From Anaerophilus nitritigenes (GTDB taxonomy: Bacteria; Bacillota; Clostridia; Peptostreptococcales; Thermotaleaceae): a DNA stretch of 34,930 bases. The stretch spans positions 1 to 34,930 of the forward strand of contig NZ_RYYS01000031.1 of the NCBI RefSeq assembly GCF_004138215.1, read 5' to 3'. Shown here piece after piece: positions 26,834-34,837 of this stretch (position 1 is its first letter; every line of letters starts with the position of its first letter). The position numbers and the translations under genes were made by a program. Under the pieces are notes generated by a model, which had not been told where the DNA came from, ran no database searches, and saw nothing but the letters and a program-made list of their open reading frames with translations.

Positions 26834-26858
26834 AACATTTTTAGAAAAATGGTATAAT
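26831..26858 (+). promoter_or_regulatory. Promoter of the type IIA topoisomerase operon
   Basis: TTGAAC at 26831-26836 and a perfect TATAAT at 26853-26858 have a 16-bp spacer. They lie about 60 bp before the ATG at 26921. Confidence 0.75.
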
Positions 26859-26920
26859 ACAGTTGTTCTATGATAACATAGATAAAAGGATAAGAATTTT
26901 TAAGTAGCAGGAGGAATTAG

Positions 26921-28909
26921 ATGAAAAAGAAAAATGGGTATGGGAATGAGAGTCTTTCAACACTAGAGGAAAAGGATAAAGTAAGACTTCGCCCAGGGGT
27001 GATCTTTGGAAGTGATGGGATCGAAGGGTGTCAACATACATTAATGGAGATTGTAGGAAATAGCAGGGATGAAGCTGTAGAAGGCTTTGGAAAACTTATA
27101 GAGGTAAAGAGATTTAAAGATCAATCTATAGAGGTAACAGATTTTGGTCGTGGGATTCCTATTGAGTGGAATGAAAAGGAACAAAAGTATAATTGGGAGA
27201 TTGTATTTTGTATTCTTTATGGAGGCGGCAAGTATGATAACAATGGATCAAGCAACTATCAATTTAGTATAGGTCTAAATGGATTAGGAACAGCTGCAAC
27301 TCAGTTTGCTTCTGAGTATATGGATGTGACAGTCTTTAGAGATGATTATAGATATGACCTTTCCTTTAGAGGAGGGCAAAATGTATTAAAAAGTAATTGT
27401 GGCTATAAAAAAACTTCTTGTGAAAAGGGAAGGACAGGAACTACTATTCGTTGGAAGCCAGATCTTAAGGTTTTTAATGATATTTATATTCCTTTAAATT
27501 TTTTTCAAGAGGTTTTAAAAAGACAAGCGATTGTCAATAAGGGGATTACTTTTACTTTATATGATGAAGAATTTGATGAAACCTTTACATATTTTTATGA
27601 AAAAGGTATTTGTGATTATTTAGAAGAAGTAGGTAAAGATACAGCTTTTACAGATCTAGCTTATTTTGAACTAGATACAAAGGGAAAAGATCGTGAAGAT
27701 AAGCCAGAGTATAGAGTAAAGCTTGAAATTGCCTTTTGCTTTAATAATGAAGTAAGCTTACTTGAGTATTATCACAATTCTTCTTTTTTAGAGCATGGTG
27801 GATCACCAGATAAAGCGGTAAAAAATGCTTTTGTCTATGCTATAGATAAAGAACTTAGTAAGTTGGGGAAGTACAATAAGGGAGAAAAAAAGATTACTTT
27901 TCAAGATATTGAGGATAGTTTAGTACTTGTAACCAATACCTATAGTACTATGACCTCTTATGAAAATCAGACGAAAAAGGCTATTACCAATATATTTATT
28001 AAAGATGAGATGAATGATTTTCTAAAGGAAAAGCTTGAGATTTATTTTATAGAAAATAAGCTAGAAGGACAAAAGATTTTAGAGCAGGTATTGGTCAATA
28101 AGAGAAGTCGAGAAAAGGCAGAGAAGACTCGTATTGATGTAAGAAAGCAATTGAGTAAAAAAATTGATAATATTAGTAATAGAGTCAAAAAATTTGTAGA
28201 TTGTAGAAGCAAGGATAAAAGTATCAGAGAGCTTTTTATAGTAGAGGGAGATTCTGCTCTTGGAAGTACAAAAATGGGACGAGATGCAAATTTTCAAGCG
28301 ATTATGCCCATTCGAGGAAAGATATTAAATTGTTTAAAGAGTGACTATGATAAAATTTTTAAAAATGATATTATTATGGATCTACTTAGGGTTATTGGAT
28401 GTGGTGTTGAGGTAAAATCTAAGCATCTAAAGGATTTGGCAGATTTTCATATAGAGAATATGACATGGAACAAACTTATCATTTGTACAGATGCAGATGT
28501 GGATGGGTATCAAATTAGATGTCTAATTATTACTATGCTTTATGTATTGGTGCCTACTGTGATTGAAGAGGGATATGTATATATTGCAGAGTCTCCTCTT
28601 TATGAGATTGTTGATGGAAAAGGCAATAGTCATTTTGCCTATAAAGAGGACGAAAAGAAAAAAATAACTAAAGCTTTAAGAGGAAAATATCGTATTCAAA
28701 GATCAAAAGGGTTGGGTGAAAATGAGCCTGATATGATGTGGAAGACTACTATGTGTCCAGATACGAGACGTTTAGTGAAAGTAACTCCAGCTGATGCACA
28801 GGAAACAAAAGAGGCATTTGAATTGTTTTTAGGGGATAATCTTAAGGGAAGAAAGCAGTTTATTGAAGAATATGGATATGAATACTTAGATAGATCTGAT
28901 GTGAGCTAG
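26921..28909 (+). CDS. Type IIA topoisomerase B subunit paralogue (GyrB/ParE-like)
   Basis: The ATPase and TOPRIM subunit of a DNA topoisomerase. The 662-residue protein has the GHKL start LMEIVGNSRDEAVEG (Glu43, Asn47), TDFGRGIP at 73-80, and GLNGLGTAATQFAS. A transducer domain follows, then TOPRIM motifs VEGDSALGSTKMGRD, MPIRGKILNCLK and DADVDGYQIR, and the C-terminal RSKGLGENEPDMMW. In TDFGRGIP the usual Asn is Phe, and in EGDSALGS the usual Gly is Leu, so it is clearly more divergent than a housekeeping gyrase. It has an AGGAGGAA ribosome site and is 14 bp from the A-subunit gene. A ParE-like decatenase role is likely. The main gyrase is presumably elsewhere. Confidence 0.88.
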   Translation: MKKKNGYGNESLSTLEEKDKVRLRPGVIFGSDGIEGCQHTLMEIVGNSRDEAVEGFGKLIEVKRFKDQSIEVTDFGRGIPIEWNEKEQKYNWEIVFCILYGGGKYDNNGSSNYQFSIGLNGLGTAATQFASEYMDVTVFRDDYRYDLSFRGGQNVLKSNCGYKKTSCEKGRTGTTIRWKPDLKVFNDIYIPLNFFQEVLKRQAIVNKGITFTLYDEEFDETFTYFYEKGICDYLEEVGKDTAFTDLAYFELDTKGKDREDKPEYRVKLEIAFCFNNEVSLLEYYHNSSFLEHGGSPDKAVKNAFVYAIDKELSKLGKYNKGEKKITFQDIEDSLVLVTNTYSTMTSYENQTKKAITNIFIKDEMNDFLKEKLEIYFIENKLEGQKILEQVLVNKRSREKAEKTRIDVRKQLSKKIDNISNRVKKFVDCRSKDKSIRELFIVEGDSALGSTKMGRDANFQAIMPIRGKILNCLKSDYDKIFKNDIIMDLLRVIGCGVEVKSKHLKDLADFHIENMTWNKLIICTDADVDGYQIRCLIITMLYVLVPTVIEEGYVYIAESPLYEIVDGKGNSHFAYKEDEKKKITKALRGKYRIQRSKGLGENEPDMMWKTTMCPDTRRLVKVTPADAQETKEAFELFLGDNLKGRKQFIEEYGYEYLDRSDVS

Positions 28910-28923
28910 GAAAGGAAGAGACC

Positions 28924-31002
28924 ATGAGTAATATAAAGAATATAAATGTGATTGATACAATAAAAAGCAATTATATGCCATATTCGATGTCAGTAATTGT
29001 ATCAAGAGCATTGCCAGAAATTGATGGACTAAAACCATCTCATAGAAAACTTTTATACACTATGTATAAGATGGGACTTTTAAAGGGACAAAAGACAAAG
29101 TGTGCAAATATTGTAGGACAAACTATGAGACTCAATCCTCATGGAGATATGGCTATTTATCAGACTATGGTTAGACTCACTAGGGGAAATGAATCTTTAT
29201 TACTTCCTTATATAGATAGTAAAGGAAACTTTGGGAAAAATTATTCGAGGGATATGGCATTTGCAGCTCCTAGATATACAGAGGCAAAGCTAGATGAGAT
29301 TTGTGAAGAATTTTTTCGTGATATAGGAAAAAATACAGTAGATTTCGTGCCAAATTATGATAATACTATGGACGAGCCTACACTTTTTCCGACTACTTTT
29401 CCAAATATTTTAGTCAATCCCAATTTAGGGATTGCAGTTGGAATGGCAAGTAATATCTGTAGTTTTAATTTGGGAGAGATTTGTGAGAGTACGATTGCTC
29501 TTATGGAAGATGAAGATGCAGATCTTTTAAAAACTTTAAAAGCACCTGATTTTCCTACTGGTGGAGAGCTTATTTATAATCAAACGGATATTAATAAGAT
29601 TTATGAAGAGGGTAGAGGAACTTTTTATCTAAGAGGAACTTATCGATACGATAAAAAAAATAGATGTATTGATATTTTACAGATTCCTTATACTACAAAT
29701 ATAGAGACTATTATAGATCAGATTACAGAGCTTATAAAGTCAGGGAAAACTAGAGAAATTACAGATATAAGAGATGAAACAGATAAAGAAGGTCTAAAAA
29801 TTACTCTAGACATTAAGCGAGGTACACAAGTAGAACAGCTTATGGCAAAAATTTATAAGTATACAAAGCTACAAGATAGCTTTAGTTGTAATTTCAATAT
29901 AATAATAGAAGGATATCCAAAGGTGTTGGGAGTTCGTAATATTTTACTTGAGTGGATTCGTTTTAGGATAGCTTGTATTAAGAGAGGTTTAATGTATGAG
30001 CATGAGCAAAAATTGGGTAAACTTCATTTGTTAAAAGGTTTAGAGAAAATATTACTAGATTTAGACCATGCTATAAAGATTGTGAGAGAGACTAAAAAGG
30101 ATAAGGATGTTATTCCAAATCTTATGGAAGGCTTTTCGGTAGATAAAGATCAAGCAGAATTTATTGCAGAGATTAAGCTAAGAAATTTTAATCAAGAGTA
30201 TATCTTAGGAAAGACAAAGGATATTGAAAAATTAGAAAAAGAAATAAATGATATACAAAGTAGCCTAGAGAGTGAGAAAAAGATTAAAAAAGTTATTAAA
30301 AAAGAGCTGTTATTAGTTACAAAAAGATATTCTAAAAACAGACATACAAAGATTATACAACAGCATCATATAGAAGAGATTACACATGAGGATTTAATAG
30401 AGGATTATGAACTAAAGCTGTTTCGTACGCAGGATGGCTATCTAAAGAAGATTTCTATGGCGAGCCTTAGGGGAAATAGTGAACAAAAGTTAAAGGATGA
30501 AGATGTAGTGCTACAAGAGATAGAGACTACGAACAAGTCAGAAATCTTATTCTTTAGCGATCAACATAAGGTATACAAGAAAAAAACTTATGAATTATCA
30601 GATTGTAAAAGTAGTAGTTTAGGGGATTATTTGAAAAATATATTAGGATGTCAAGAGAATGAAAAGATTATCTATATGGTAGTTACAAAGGAGTATGGTG
30701 GGTATATGCTTTTCTTCTTTAGAAATGGAAAGTGTGCAAAAATTCCACTTTCAAATTATGAGACAAAGACCAATAGAAGTCAATTGGTGAATGCGTATGC
30801 AAATTCTGAGGAATTGGTTCATTTGATGTATATAGAAAAAGAACTAGATTTAGTAGCAAAAACTAAAAAAGGAAAGTTAAAAAGATTTCATACAAATACA
30901 ATAGAGATAAAAAATAATCGAAAATCTCAAGGGGTAGAGGTATTAGCTTTAAAGAAAGGAGATACATTAGTTGAGATTGAAAGAAAAAAGATGAGTAAAT
31001 AA
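28924..31002 (+). CDS. Type IIA topoisomerase A subunit paralogue (GyrA/ParC-like)
   Basis: The DNA-cleaving subunit paired with the preceding gene. The 692-residue protein has the active-site Tyr118 in AAPRYTEAKL after GNFGKNYSRDMAF, and the winged-helix block LNPHGDMAIYQTMVRL at 70-85. The positions matching E. coli GyrA Ser83 and Asp87 are Met76 and Gln80, unlike quinolone-sensitive enzymes. A coiled coil (about 415-475) and a short C-terminal beta-propeller region follow, with no clear GyrA-box QRRGGKG. This favours a ParC-like role over supercoiling. The start has AGGAAGAG. A good terminator closes the operon. Confidence 0.87.
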   Translation: MSNIKNINVIDTIKSNYMPYSMSVIVSRALPEIDGLKPSHRKLLYTMYKMGLLKGQKTKCANIVGQTMRLNPHGDMAIYQTMVRLTRGNESLLLPYIDSKGNFGKNYSRDMAFAAPRYTEAKLDEICEEFFRDIGKNTVDFVPNYDNTMDEPTLFPTTFPNILVNPNLGIAVGMASNICSFNLGEICESTIALMEDEDADLLKTLKAPDFPTGGELIYNQTDINKIYEEGRGTFYLRGTYRYDKKNRCIDILQIPYTTNIETIIDQITELIKSGKTREITDIRDETDKEGLKITLDIKRGTQVEQLMAKIYKYTKLQDSFSCNFNIIIEGYPKVLGVRNILLEWIRFRIACIKRGLMYEHEQKLGKLHLLKGLEKILLDLDHAIKIVRETKKDKDVIPNLMEGFSVDKDQAEFIAEIKLRNFNQEYILGKTKDIEKLEKEINDIQSSLESEKKIKKVIKKELLLVTKRYSKNRHTKIIQQHHIEEITHEDLIEDYELKLFRTQDGYLKKISMASLRGNSEQKLKDEDVVLQEIETTNKSEILFFSDQHKVYKKKTYELSDCKSSSLGDYLKNILGCQENEKIIYMVVTKEYGGYMLFFFRNGKCAKIPLSNYETKTNRSQLVNAYANSEELVHLMYIEKELDLVAKTKKGKLKRFHTNTIEIKNNRKSQGVEVLALKKGDTLVEIERKKMSK

Positions 31003-31014
31003 CTCATCTTTTTT
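30984..31014 (+). terminator. Terminator of the topoisomerase operon
   Basis: A 13-bp stem (30984-30996 with 31002-31014) overlaps the last codons and stop. It has an A-rich left arm and a T-rich right arm, so it can work in both directions. Confidence 0.85.
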
Positions 31015-31030
31015 CTTTATACAAAAATGT

Positions 31031-31056
31031 AGAGATGAGCAAAATTACTCATCTCT
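31031..31056 (-). terminator. Terminator of the histidine kinase operon
   Basis: The stem AGAGATGAG/CTCATCTCT (31031-31039 with 31048-31056) spans the kinase stop codon. On the minus strand it is followed by ACATTTTTGT. It shares the GATGAG/CTCATC core with the neighbouring hairpin at 30984-31014. Confidence 0.65.
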
Positions 31057-32454
31057 TTTGATTTCAAACCATACAGTGGTTCCTTTGTCTAATTGGCTAT
31101 TTATACCATAGCTAAATTTATGAGCTTCTAAAATATTTTTGACAATAGACATTCCAAGACCCGTGCCAGTATGATCTCTTTTTCTAGATTTATCTACTTT
31201 ATAGAATCTATCCCATATATAGGGCAGGTCTTCTTTTGGAATTCCTTTTCCATGATCAATGATTTCGATTCTAGTTGCATCATTTGTAGAAACATTAATG
31301 GTTATTTGACTATTTTCATAGGAATGATGGATTGCATTATTGATTAAATTCACAAATACTTGATAGAGTTTAGAAAAGTCAGCATATATCATTGTATCTT
31401 TATTATCTATCTCCATGACTAATTTTATATTTTGTTGAGCAGCAAAGAAATCTAGTTTTTCTATTACGTTTTGAATAAATTTTTTAATCGGAAACTCAGA
31501 ATAATCGAGATTGGTATAACCTGCTTCCATTTTAGATAAGATAAGAATATCTTCCACCATAGTGTTGAGTCTCTTTGATTCATCTACAATAACCTCAAGA
31601 TTTTCATTTCTAGTTTCTTGATTATCTATATCCATGATTAGTTCTGCATAAGCTCGAATTAAGCTAATAGGAGTTTTAAGTTCATGGGATACATTGGCTA
31701 TAAATTCTTTTCTAAAGTTTTCGATTTTTCCTAATTGAATAGCCAAGTCATTGATAGTATCCCCTAACATGCCTATCTCATCTTTAGAATTCAAATGTAG
31801 ACGAGCAGTAAAATCACCTTTTGAGATTTTTTTTGAGATGGTTGTAATTTGTAAGATTGGTTTTGTAAAATGTTTTGCAAATAATAAAGCTAAAAGAGTT
31901 CCTATAATAAGGGAGATCAATGTAATAATAGATAATTGTTTTTTTAAAATAGATGATGTTTCTTGAATCGGTGCTAAAGCAGAGGTTAGTATAATATGTC
32001 CTACAATATTTTCATTTCTTTCAATAGGAACTTTTATAATAAGTAAAGAACGATTCCTTGAATCTTTTTTTTCTACAAAGGTTTTAGCTTGTAAGTTTGC
32101 AAAAGACTCTCTAAGAGGATGAAGAGAAAAAAAAGGAATTCTCTTAGAGAAAAGTTGCTCTTTGGAAGGAAATAAAAGTCTTTGGTTTGTATCTACAATC
32201 ATAATAGAGATATGAAAAGAAAAAGTAGATCCCAAAGAATTGATCTCCTCTATAATATCTTGAGAGATAGAAGGAAAATCATTAGATTCTTCTATGAGAG
32301 AGGCTATTTTTTGACCCTCATTTAGAAGTAAATTTTTTCTTTCATTTATATAAAATTTTTCTAAGAACATAATTTGAAATAGCCAAATGATTAGAAGAAT
32401 AATTAATACTAAAGAAGTGATTCCTAACCATAGTTTGCTTAATATACTTTTCAT
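31045..32454 (-). CDS. Sensor histidine kinase with HAMP domain
   Basis: The 469-residue protein has TM1 (about residues 10-30), an extracytoplasmic sensor of about 140 residues, TM2 (about 175-193), HAMP (about 194-246), and HisKA with the phospho-acceptor His257 in FIANVSHELKTPISLIRAY. The HATPase has VNLINNAIHHS, IIDHGKGIP, WDRFYKVDKSR and GTGLGMSIVKNI. All kinase boxes are intact. It is 5 bp downstream of its response regulator gene, so translation is coupled. The signal sensed is unknown. The divergent secreted repeat protein is the best candidate target. Confidence 0.93.
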   Translation of the reverse strand: MKSILSKLWLGITSLVLIILLIIWLFQIMFLEKFYINERKNLLLNEGQKIASLIEESNDFPSISQDIIEEINSLGSTFSFHISIMIVDTNQRLLFPSKEQLFSKRIPFFSLHPLRESFANLQAKTFVEKKDSRNRSLLIIKVPIERNENIVGHIILTSALAPIQETSSILKKQLSIITLISLIIGTLLALLFAKHFTKPILQITTISKKISKGDFTARLHLNSKDEIGMLGDTINDLAIQLGKIENFRKEFIANVSHELKTPISLIRAYAELIMDIDNQETRNENLEVIVDESKRLNTMVEDILILSKMEAGYTNLDYSEFPIKKFIQNVIEKLDFFAAQQNIKLVMEIDNKDTMIYADFSKLYQVFVNLINNAIHHSYENSQITINVSTNDATRIEIIDHGKGIPKEDLPYIWDRFYKVDKSRKRDHTGTGLGMSIVKNILEAHKFSYGINSQLDKGTTVWFEIKRDE

Positions 32455-32459
32455 GTGTC

Positions 32460-33143
32460 TTATTCTCCTGCTTTTAATTTGTAGCCTGTACCCCAGACTG
32501 TATGGATATATGTCTTGTATTTTCCCAATTTCTCTCTAAGTTGTTTGATATGTGTATCTATTGTTCGCATATCTCCTATGAAATCATAACCCCATACCTT
32601 ATTTAAAAGTTGATCTCTGGAGAAAACTCTTTCTGGATTTTGTGCAAAGAAATATAAAAGATCAAATTCTTTAGGGGTTAGAGTAATTTCTTGATCATCT
32701 AAATATACTTGCTTACTAAGAGGCCTAATTTCCATGTTTTTTATTTTTATATTTTGTTCATTTGTTAAAGAATCTATGTTACTTCTTTTTAAGAGTGCTT
32801 TTATTCGAGCTACCATTTCTTTTGGACTAAAGGGTTTTGTAATATAATCATCTATTCCAAGTTCAAATCCAAATAGTTTATCGTACTCTTCACTTCTAGC
32901 TGTGAGCATAATAATAGGAATAGAAGATTCTTCACGGATTTTTCGACATACAGTCCAACCATCTATTTTAGGGATCATAACATCTAATAATATAAGAGAA
33001 AAGTCATGATTTTCTAGTTGGTATAAAGCTTCTTTTCCATCCTTTGCTTCTTGAACTTGATATCCTTCTTTTTCTAAATAGATCTTAATAACTTGACGCA
33101 TTTTAGGTTCATCATCTACTACAAGGATTTTTATATTATGCAT
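32460..33143 (-). CDS. OmpR/PhoB-family response regulator
   Basis: The 227-residue protein has a receiver domain with Asp10/Asp11, the phosphorylation site Asp54 in ILLDVMIP, a Thr in MLTAR and a Lys in DYITKPF. The winged-helix DNA-binding domain has TLTPKEFDLLYFFAQNP and a recognition-helix region RTIDTHIKQLREKLG. The start has an AGGAGGA site five bases away. It is transcribed away from the secreted repeat protein gene; 11-bp-phased direct repeats between them are its likely binding sites. Confidence 0.94.
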   Translation of the reverse strand: MHNIKILVVDDEPKMRQVIKIYLEKEGYQVQEAKDGKEALYQLENHDFSLILLDVMIPKIDGWTVCRKIREESSIPIIMLTARSEEYDKLFGFELGIDDYITKPFSPKEMVARIKALLKRSNIDSLTNEQNIKIKNMEIRPLSKQVYLDDQEITLTPKEFDLLYFFAQNPERVFSRDQLLNKVWGYDFIGDMRTIDTHIKQLREKLGKYKTYIHTVWGTGYKLKAGE

Positions 33144-33254
33144 ACCATTCCTCCTATGCAGGTAAAATCATATATTTTCTAAGTTTATCATAGCATAATT
33201 TTTTAAAAAAAGGGGCAGGATTCTATGAAAGTTCAATATTTTAACAAAAATTAA

Positions 33255-33308
33255 TCACAAAATCTTCACAAAAAAACTTTCAAGTTTTCAACACAAAATC
33301 CTCACAAA
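33255..33308 (+). promoter_or_regulatory. 11-bp-phased direct repeats, candidate response-regulator boxes
   Basis: TCACAA occurs at 33255 and 33266 (11-bp period). A near-copy of the whole 18-base unit recurs 36 bp later (33291-33308) with two mismatches, again giving an 11-bp-spaced pair (33291, 33302). Half-sites resemble TTCACA/TTAACA PhoP-type repeats. Confidence 0.65.
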
Positions 33309-33315
33309 GTTTTTC

Positions 33316-33326
33316 TATAATATAAT
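33316..33326 (+). promoter_or_regulatory. -10 region of the secreted repeat protein gene
   Basis: Two overlapping TATAAT boxes (33316-33321 and 33321-33326) have no good -35 box. The last direct-repeat half-site ends 8 bases upstream, as expected of an activator-dependent promoter. Confidence 0.6.
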
Positions 33327-33362
33327 CGTTAAAGAAAAACAAAATTGAAAGGGGAAGTGAAA

Positions 33363-34064
33363 ATGAATAAAAAAATGAAGAAGGTAGTTACAGGAGCATT
33401 AATTGGTACTATGACATTATCAATGGCAGGAATGACTTTTGCAGATACTCAAGCAAAGATTAAAGAAAGATCAGTGAATAAAGTAAAGTTTACCCAGGAA
33501 CAAATGAGAGAGAAAGTAAACGAAGTATTTGATGAAGCCATTTCAAAAGAAATTATTACACAACAGCAAAAAGATCAGTTATTAGAAAATTGCGTAATGA
33601 GTAGATCAGAAGAATTTGAAAAAGAAAATAGAGCATCTAAAGAAAAGAAAGAAGAGATGAAAAACTTATCTCAAGAAGAAAGACAAGAAAAGATGAAAGA
33701 AAGATTAGCACAAGCAGTAGAGAGTGGAAAAATGACACAAGAGCAAGCAGATAAAATATTAGAAAATGGGCCAAAAGAAATTGAAAAAGGAAATAGAACA
33801 TCTAAAGAAAAGAAAGAAGAGATGAAAAACCTATCTCAAGAAGAAAGACAAGAAAAGATGAAAGAAAGATTAGCACAAGCAATAGAGAGTGGAAAAATGA
33901 CACAAGAACAAGCAGATAAAATGTTAGAAAATAAAGAAGCTGGTAAAAAGATAGGAATGAAAAAAGTTCCACAAAACAGAATGTTACAAGTAGGTGTAGA
34001 AAGAGGGATTATTACACAAGAGCAAGCTGATGAAATTACAAAAATATTTATAGAACAAAGATAA
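33363..34064 (+). CDS. Secreted Lys/Glu-rich repeat protein (DUF2680-like)
   Basis: The 233-residue protein starts at the ATG behind AAAGGGG; an in-frame TTG at 33345 lies within the ribosome site. It has a signal peptide, with cleavage likely after GMTFA near residue 22. The mature part is highly charged, helical and has few hydrophobics. It contains two 55-residue tandem repeats, each with SKEKKEEMKNLSQEERQ followed by SGKMTQEQADK. Two related single motifs lie outside them: KEIITQQQKDQLLEN and RGIITQEQADEI. The helix-Gly-x-(I/M)-T-x-E-Q-A-D pattern resembles DUF2680-type proteins of clostridia. Function is unknown; a cell-wall or envelope-stress role is inferred from the neighbouring two-component system. 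A strong terminator follows. Confidence 0.8.
   Translation: MNKKMKKVVTGALIGTMTLSMAGMTFADTQAKIKERSVNKVKFTQEQMREKVNEVFDEAISKEIITQQQKDQLLENCVMSRSEEFEKENRASKEKKEEMKNLSQEERQEKMKERLAQAVESGKMTQEQADKILENGPKEIEKGNRTSKEKKEEMKNLSQEERQEKMKERLAQAIESGKMTQEQADKMLENKEAGKKIGMKKVPQNRMLQVGVERGIITQEQADEITKIFIEQR
33634..33933 (+). repeat. Tandem 165-bp in-frame duplication
   Basis: Copies starting at 33634 and 33799 are 165 bp apart. Over about 135 bases they differ at only a few positions, including silent changes. The similarity extends about 20 bases further upstream of each copy. This indicates a recent duplication within the gene. Confidence 0.85.
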
Positions 34065-34103
34065 ATACAAAAGGACTTTGGATTTTCCAAAGTCCTTTTG
34101 TAT
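34065..34103 (+). terminator. Terminator of the secreted repeat protein gene
   Basis: A perfect 18-bp stem (34065-34082 with 34086-34103, 3-base loop) begins at the stop codon and includes TCCTTTTG in the 3' arm. Confidence 0.88.
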
Positions 34104-34259
34104 TACTTTTAGAAAATAATTTTTTAAGAAGTGATTCTGAGTATTTTAAATTGGGATATAGTGAAAATATTAATATAACTAAAAATCAAAAAAGGTTGTA
34201 GAATAGGTAAAATCTATAGATTGAAATAAAAAAATATTTAGACTTTTCTAACAAGTTCG

Positions 34260-34288
34260 TTGACGAAGAAGATAGAGAGTGCTATGAT
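34260..34288 (+). promoter_or_regulatory. Promoter of the zinc-ribbon gene
   Basis: TTGACG at 34260-34265 and TATGAT at 34283-34288 have a 17-bp spacer, 37 bp before the ATG. Confidence 0.65.
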
Positions 34289-34324
34289 AAAAATGGAATA
34301 AATGATTTGTTAGGAGGTGTTCCT

Positions 34325-34483
34325 ATGGCAGATAAAACTTTAGTTTGTCAAGACTGTGGAAGAGAGTTTGTTTTTACTGAAGGAGAACAAGAATTTTTTA
34401 AAGAAAAAGGCTTTGAAAGCGAACCCAAAAGATGTATAGGATGCAGAAAATCAAGAAGAGAAGAAAAAGGATCTAAAAAATAG
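34325..34483 (+). CDS. Small zinc-ribbon protein
   Basis: The 52-residue protein has two CxxC pairs, VCQDCGREF and RCIGCRKSRR, separated by the typical FTEGEQEFFKEKGF stretch, and a Lys/Arg-rich tail. It matches the probable zinc-ribbon family seen in many Firmicutes and other bacteria, whose function is not established. The AGGAGGTG site and nearby promoter support it as a real gene. It lies directly upstream of an rRNA operon, where genes for small nucleic-acid-binding proteins would not be out of place. Confidence 0.85.
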   Translation: MADKTLVCQDCGREFVFTEGEQEFFKEKGFESEPKRCIGCRKSRREEKGSKK

Positions 34484-34640
34484 AGATCATAGCTTGTAGA
34501 CAAAATCATAAAATTTGTAAACTCATGGTGCCAACGAAATTTTTTTCATTTCATTTAAGATTTTCGTTCATCAAAAAAGTCACTAAATTCTCAATAATTG
34601 TTCCTTATTTTTATGATTTTACTAAAATATAGTCCGTGAG
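34484..34640. other. Structured non-coding stretch downstream of the zinc-ribbon gene
   Basis: No coding frame is seen. A 12-bp perfect inverted repeat (34502-34513 with 34609-34620) encloses a 6-bp one (34534-34539 with 34562-34567). The 3' end (34640-34652) can form a short hairpin that competes with the following terminator. It is either the long 3' UTR of the zinc-ribbon mRNA or a separate RNA element. Confidence 0.45.
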
Positions 34641-34647
34641 CAGTCTG

Positions 34648-34676
34648 ACTGCCTAGTATATTAGGCAGTTTTTTTA
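34648..34676 (+). terminator. Terminator before the rRNA promoters
   Basis: ACTGCCTA/TAGGCAGT (34648-34655 with 34662-34669, 6-base loop) is followed by an uninterrupted run of T. Confidence 0.88.
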
Positions 34677-34705
34677 GTTTTTATAATAAAACATTAAAAA
34701 AACTA

Positions 34706-34734
34706 TTGACCATAATAGAAATATATGATATATT
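34706..34734 (+). promoter_or_regulatory. rRNA promoter P1
   Basis: TTGACC at 34706-34711 and TATATT at 34729-34734 have a 17-bp spacer, with A-rich sequence upstream. Confidence 0.65.
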
Positions 34735-34769
34735 ACTATTCGTGCCTGACACAAAAGAAATAAAAAATG

Positions 34770-34798
34770 TTGACAGGTACAAAAAAATATGTTAGAGT
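34770..34798 (+). promoter_or_regulatory. rRNA promoter P2
   Basis: Consensus TTGACA at 34770-34775 and TAGAGT at 34793-34798 have a 17-bp spacer. A GTCGCTA sequence near 34809 recurs after P3. Confidence 0.7.
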
Positions 34799-34837
34799 AT
34801 TAAACGTTGTCGCTACAAAATAAAATAAAAAAAATAG

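Noticed and set aside
33634-33933. CRISPR-like repeat array
   Set aside because: There are only two copies, 165 bp apart, in frame within a gene and without spacers. It is a coding duplication.
33836-34090. 84-codon minus-strand frame over the repeat protein
   Set aside because: It lies antisense to the repeats and through the terminator. Its own repeats are just the complement of the coding repeats.
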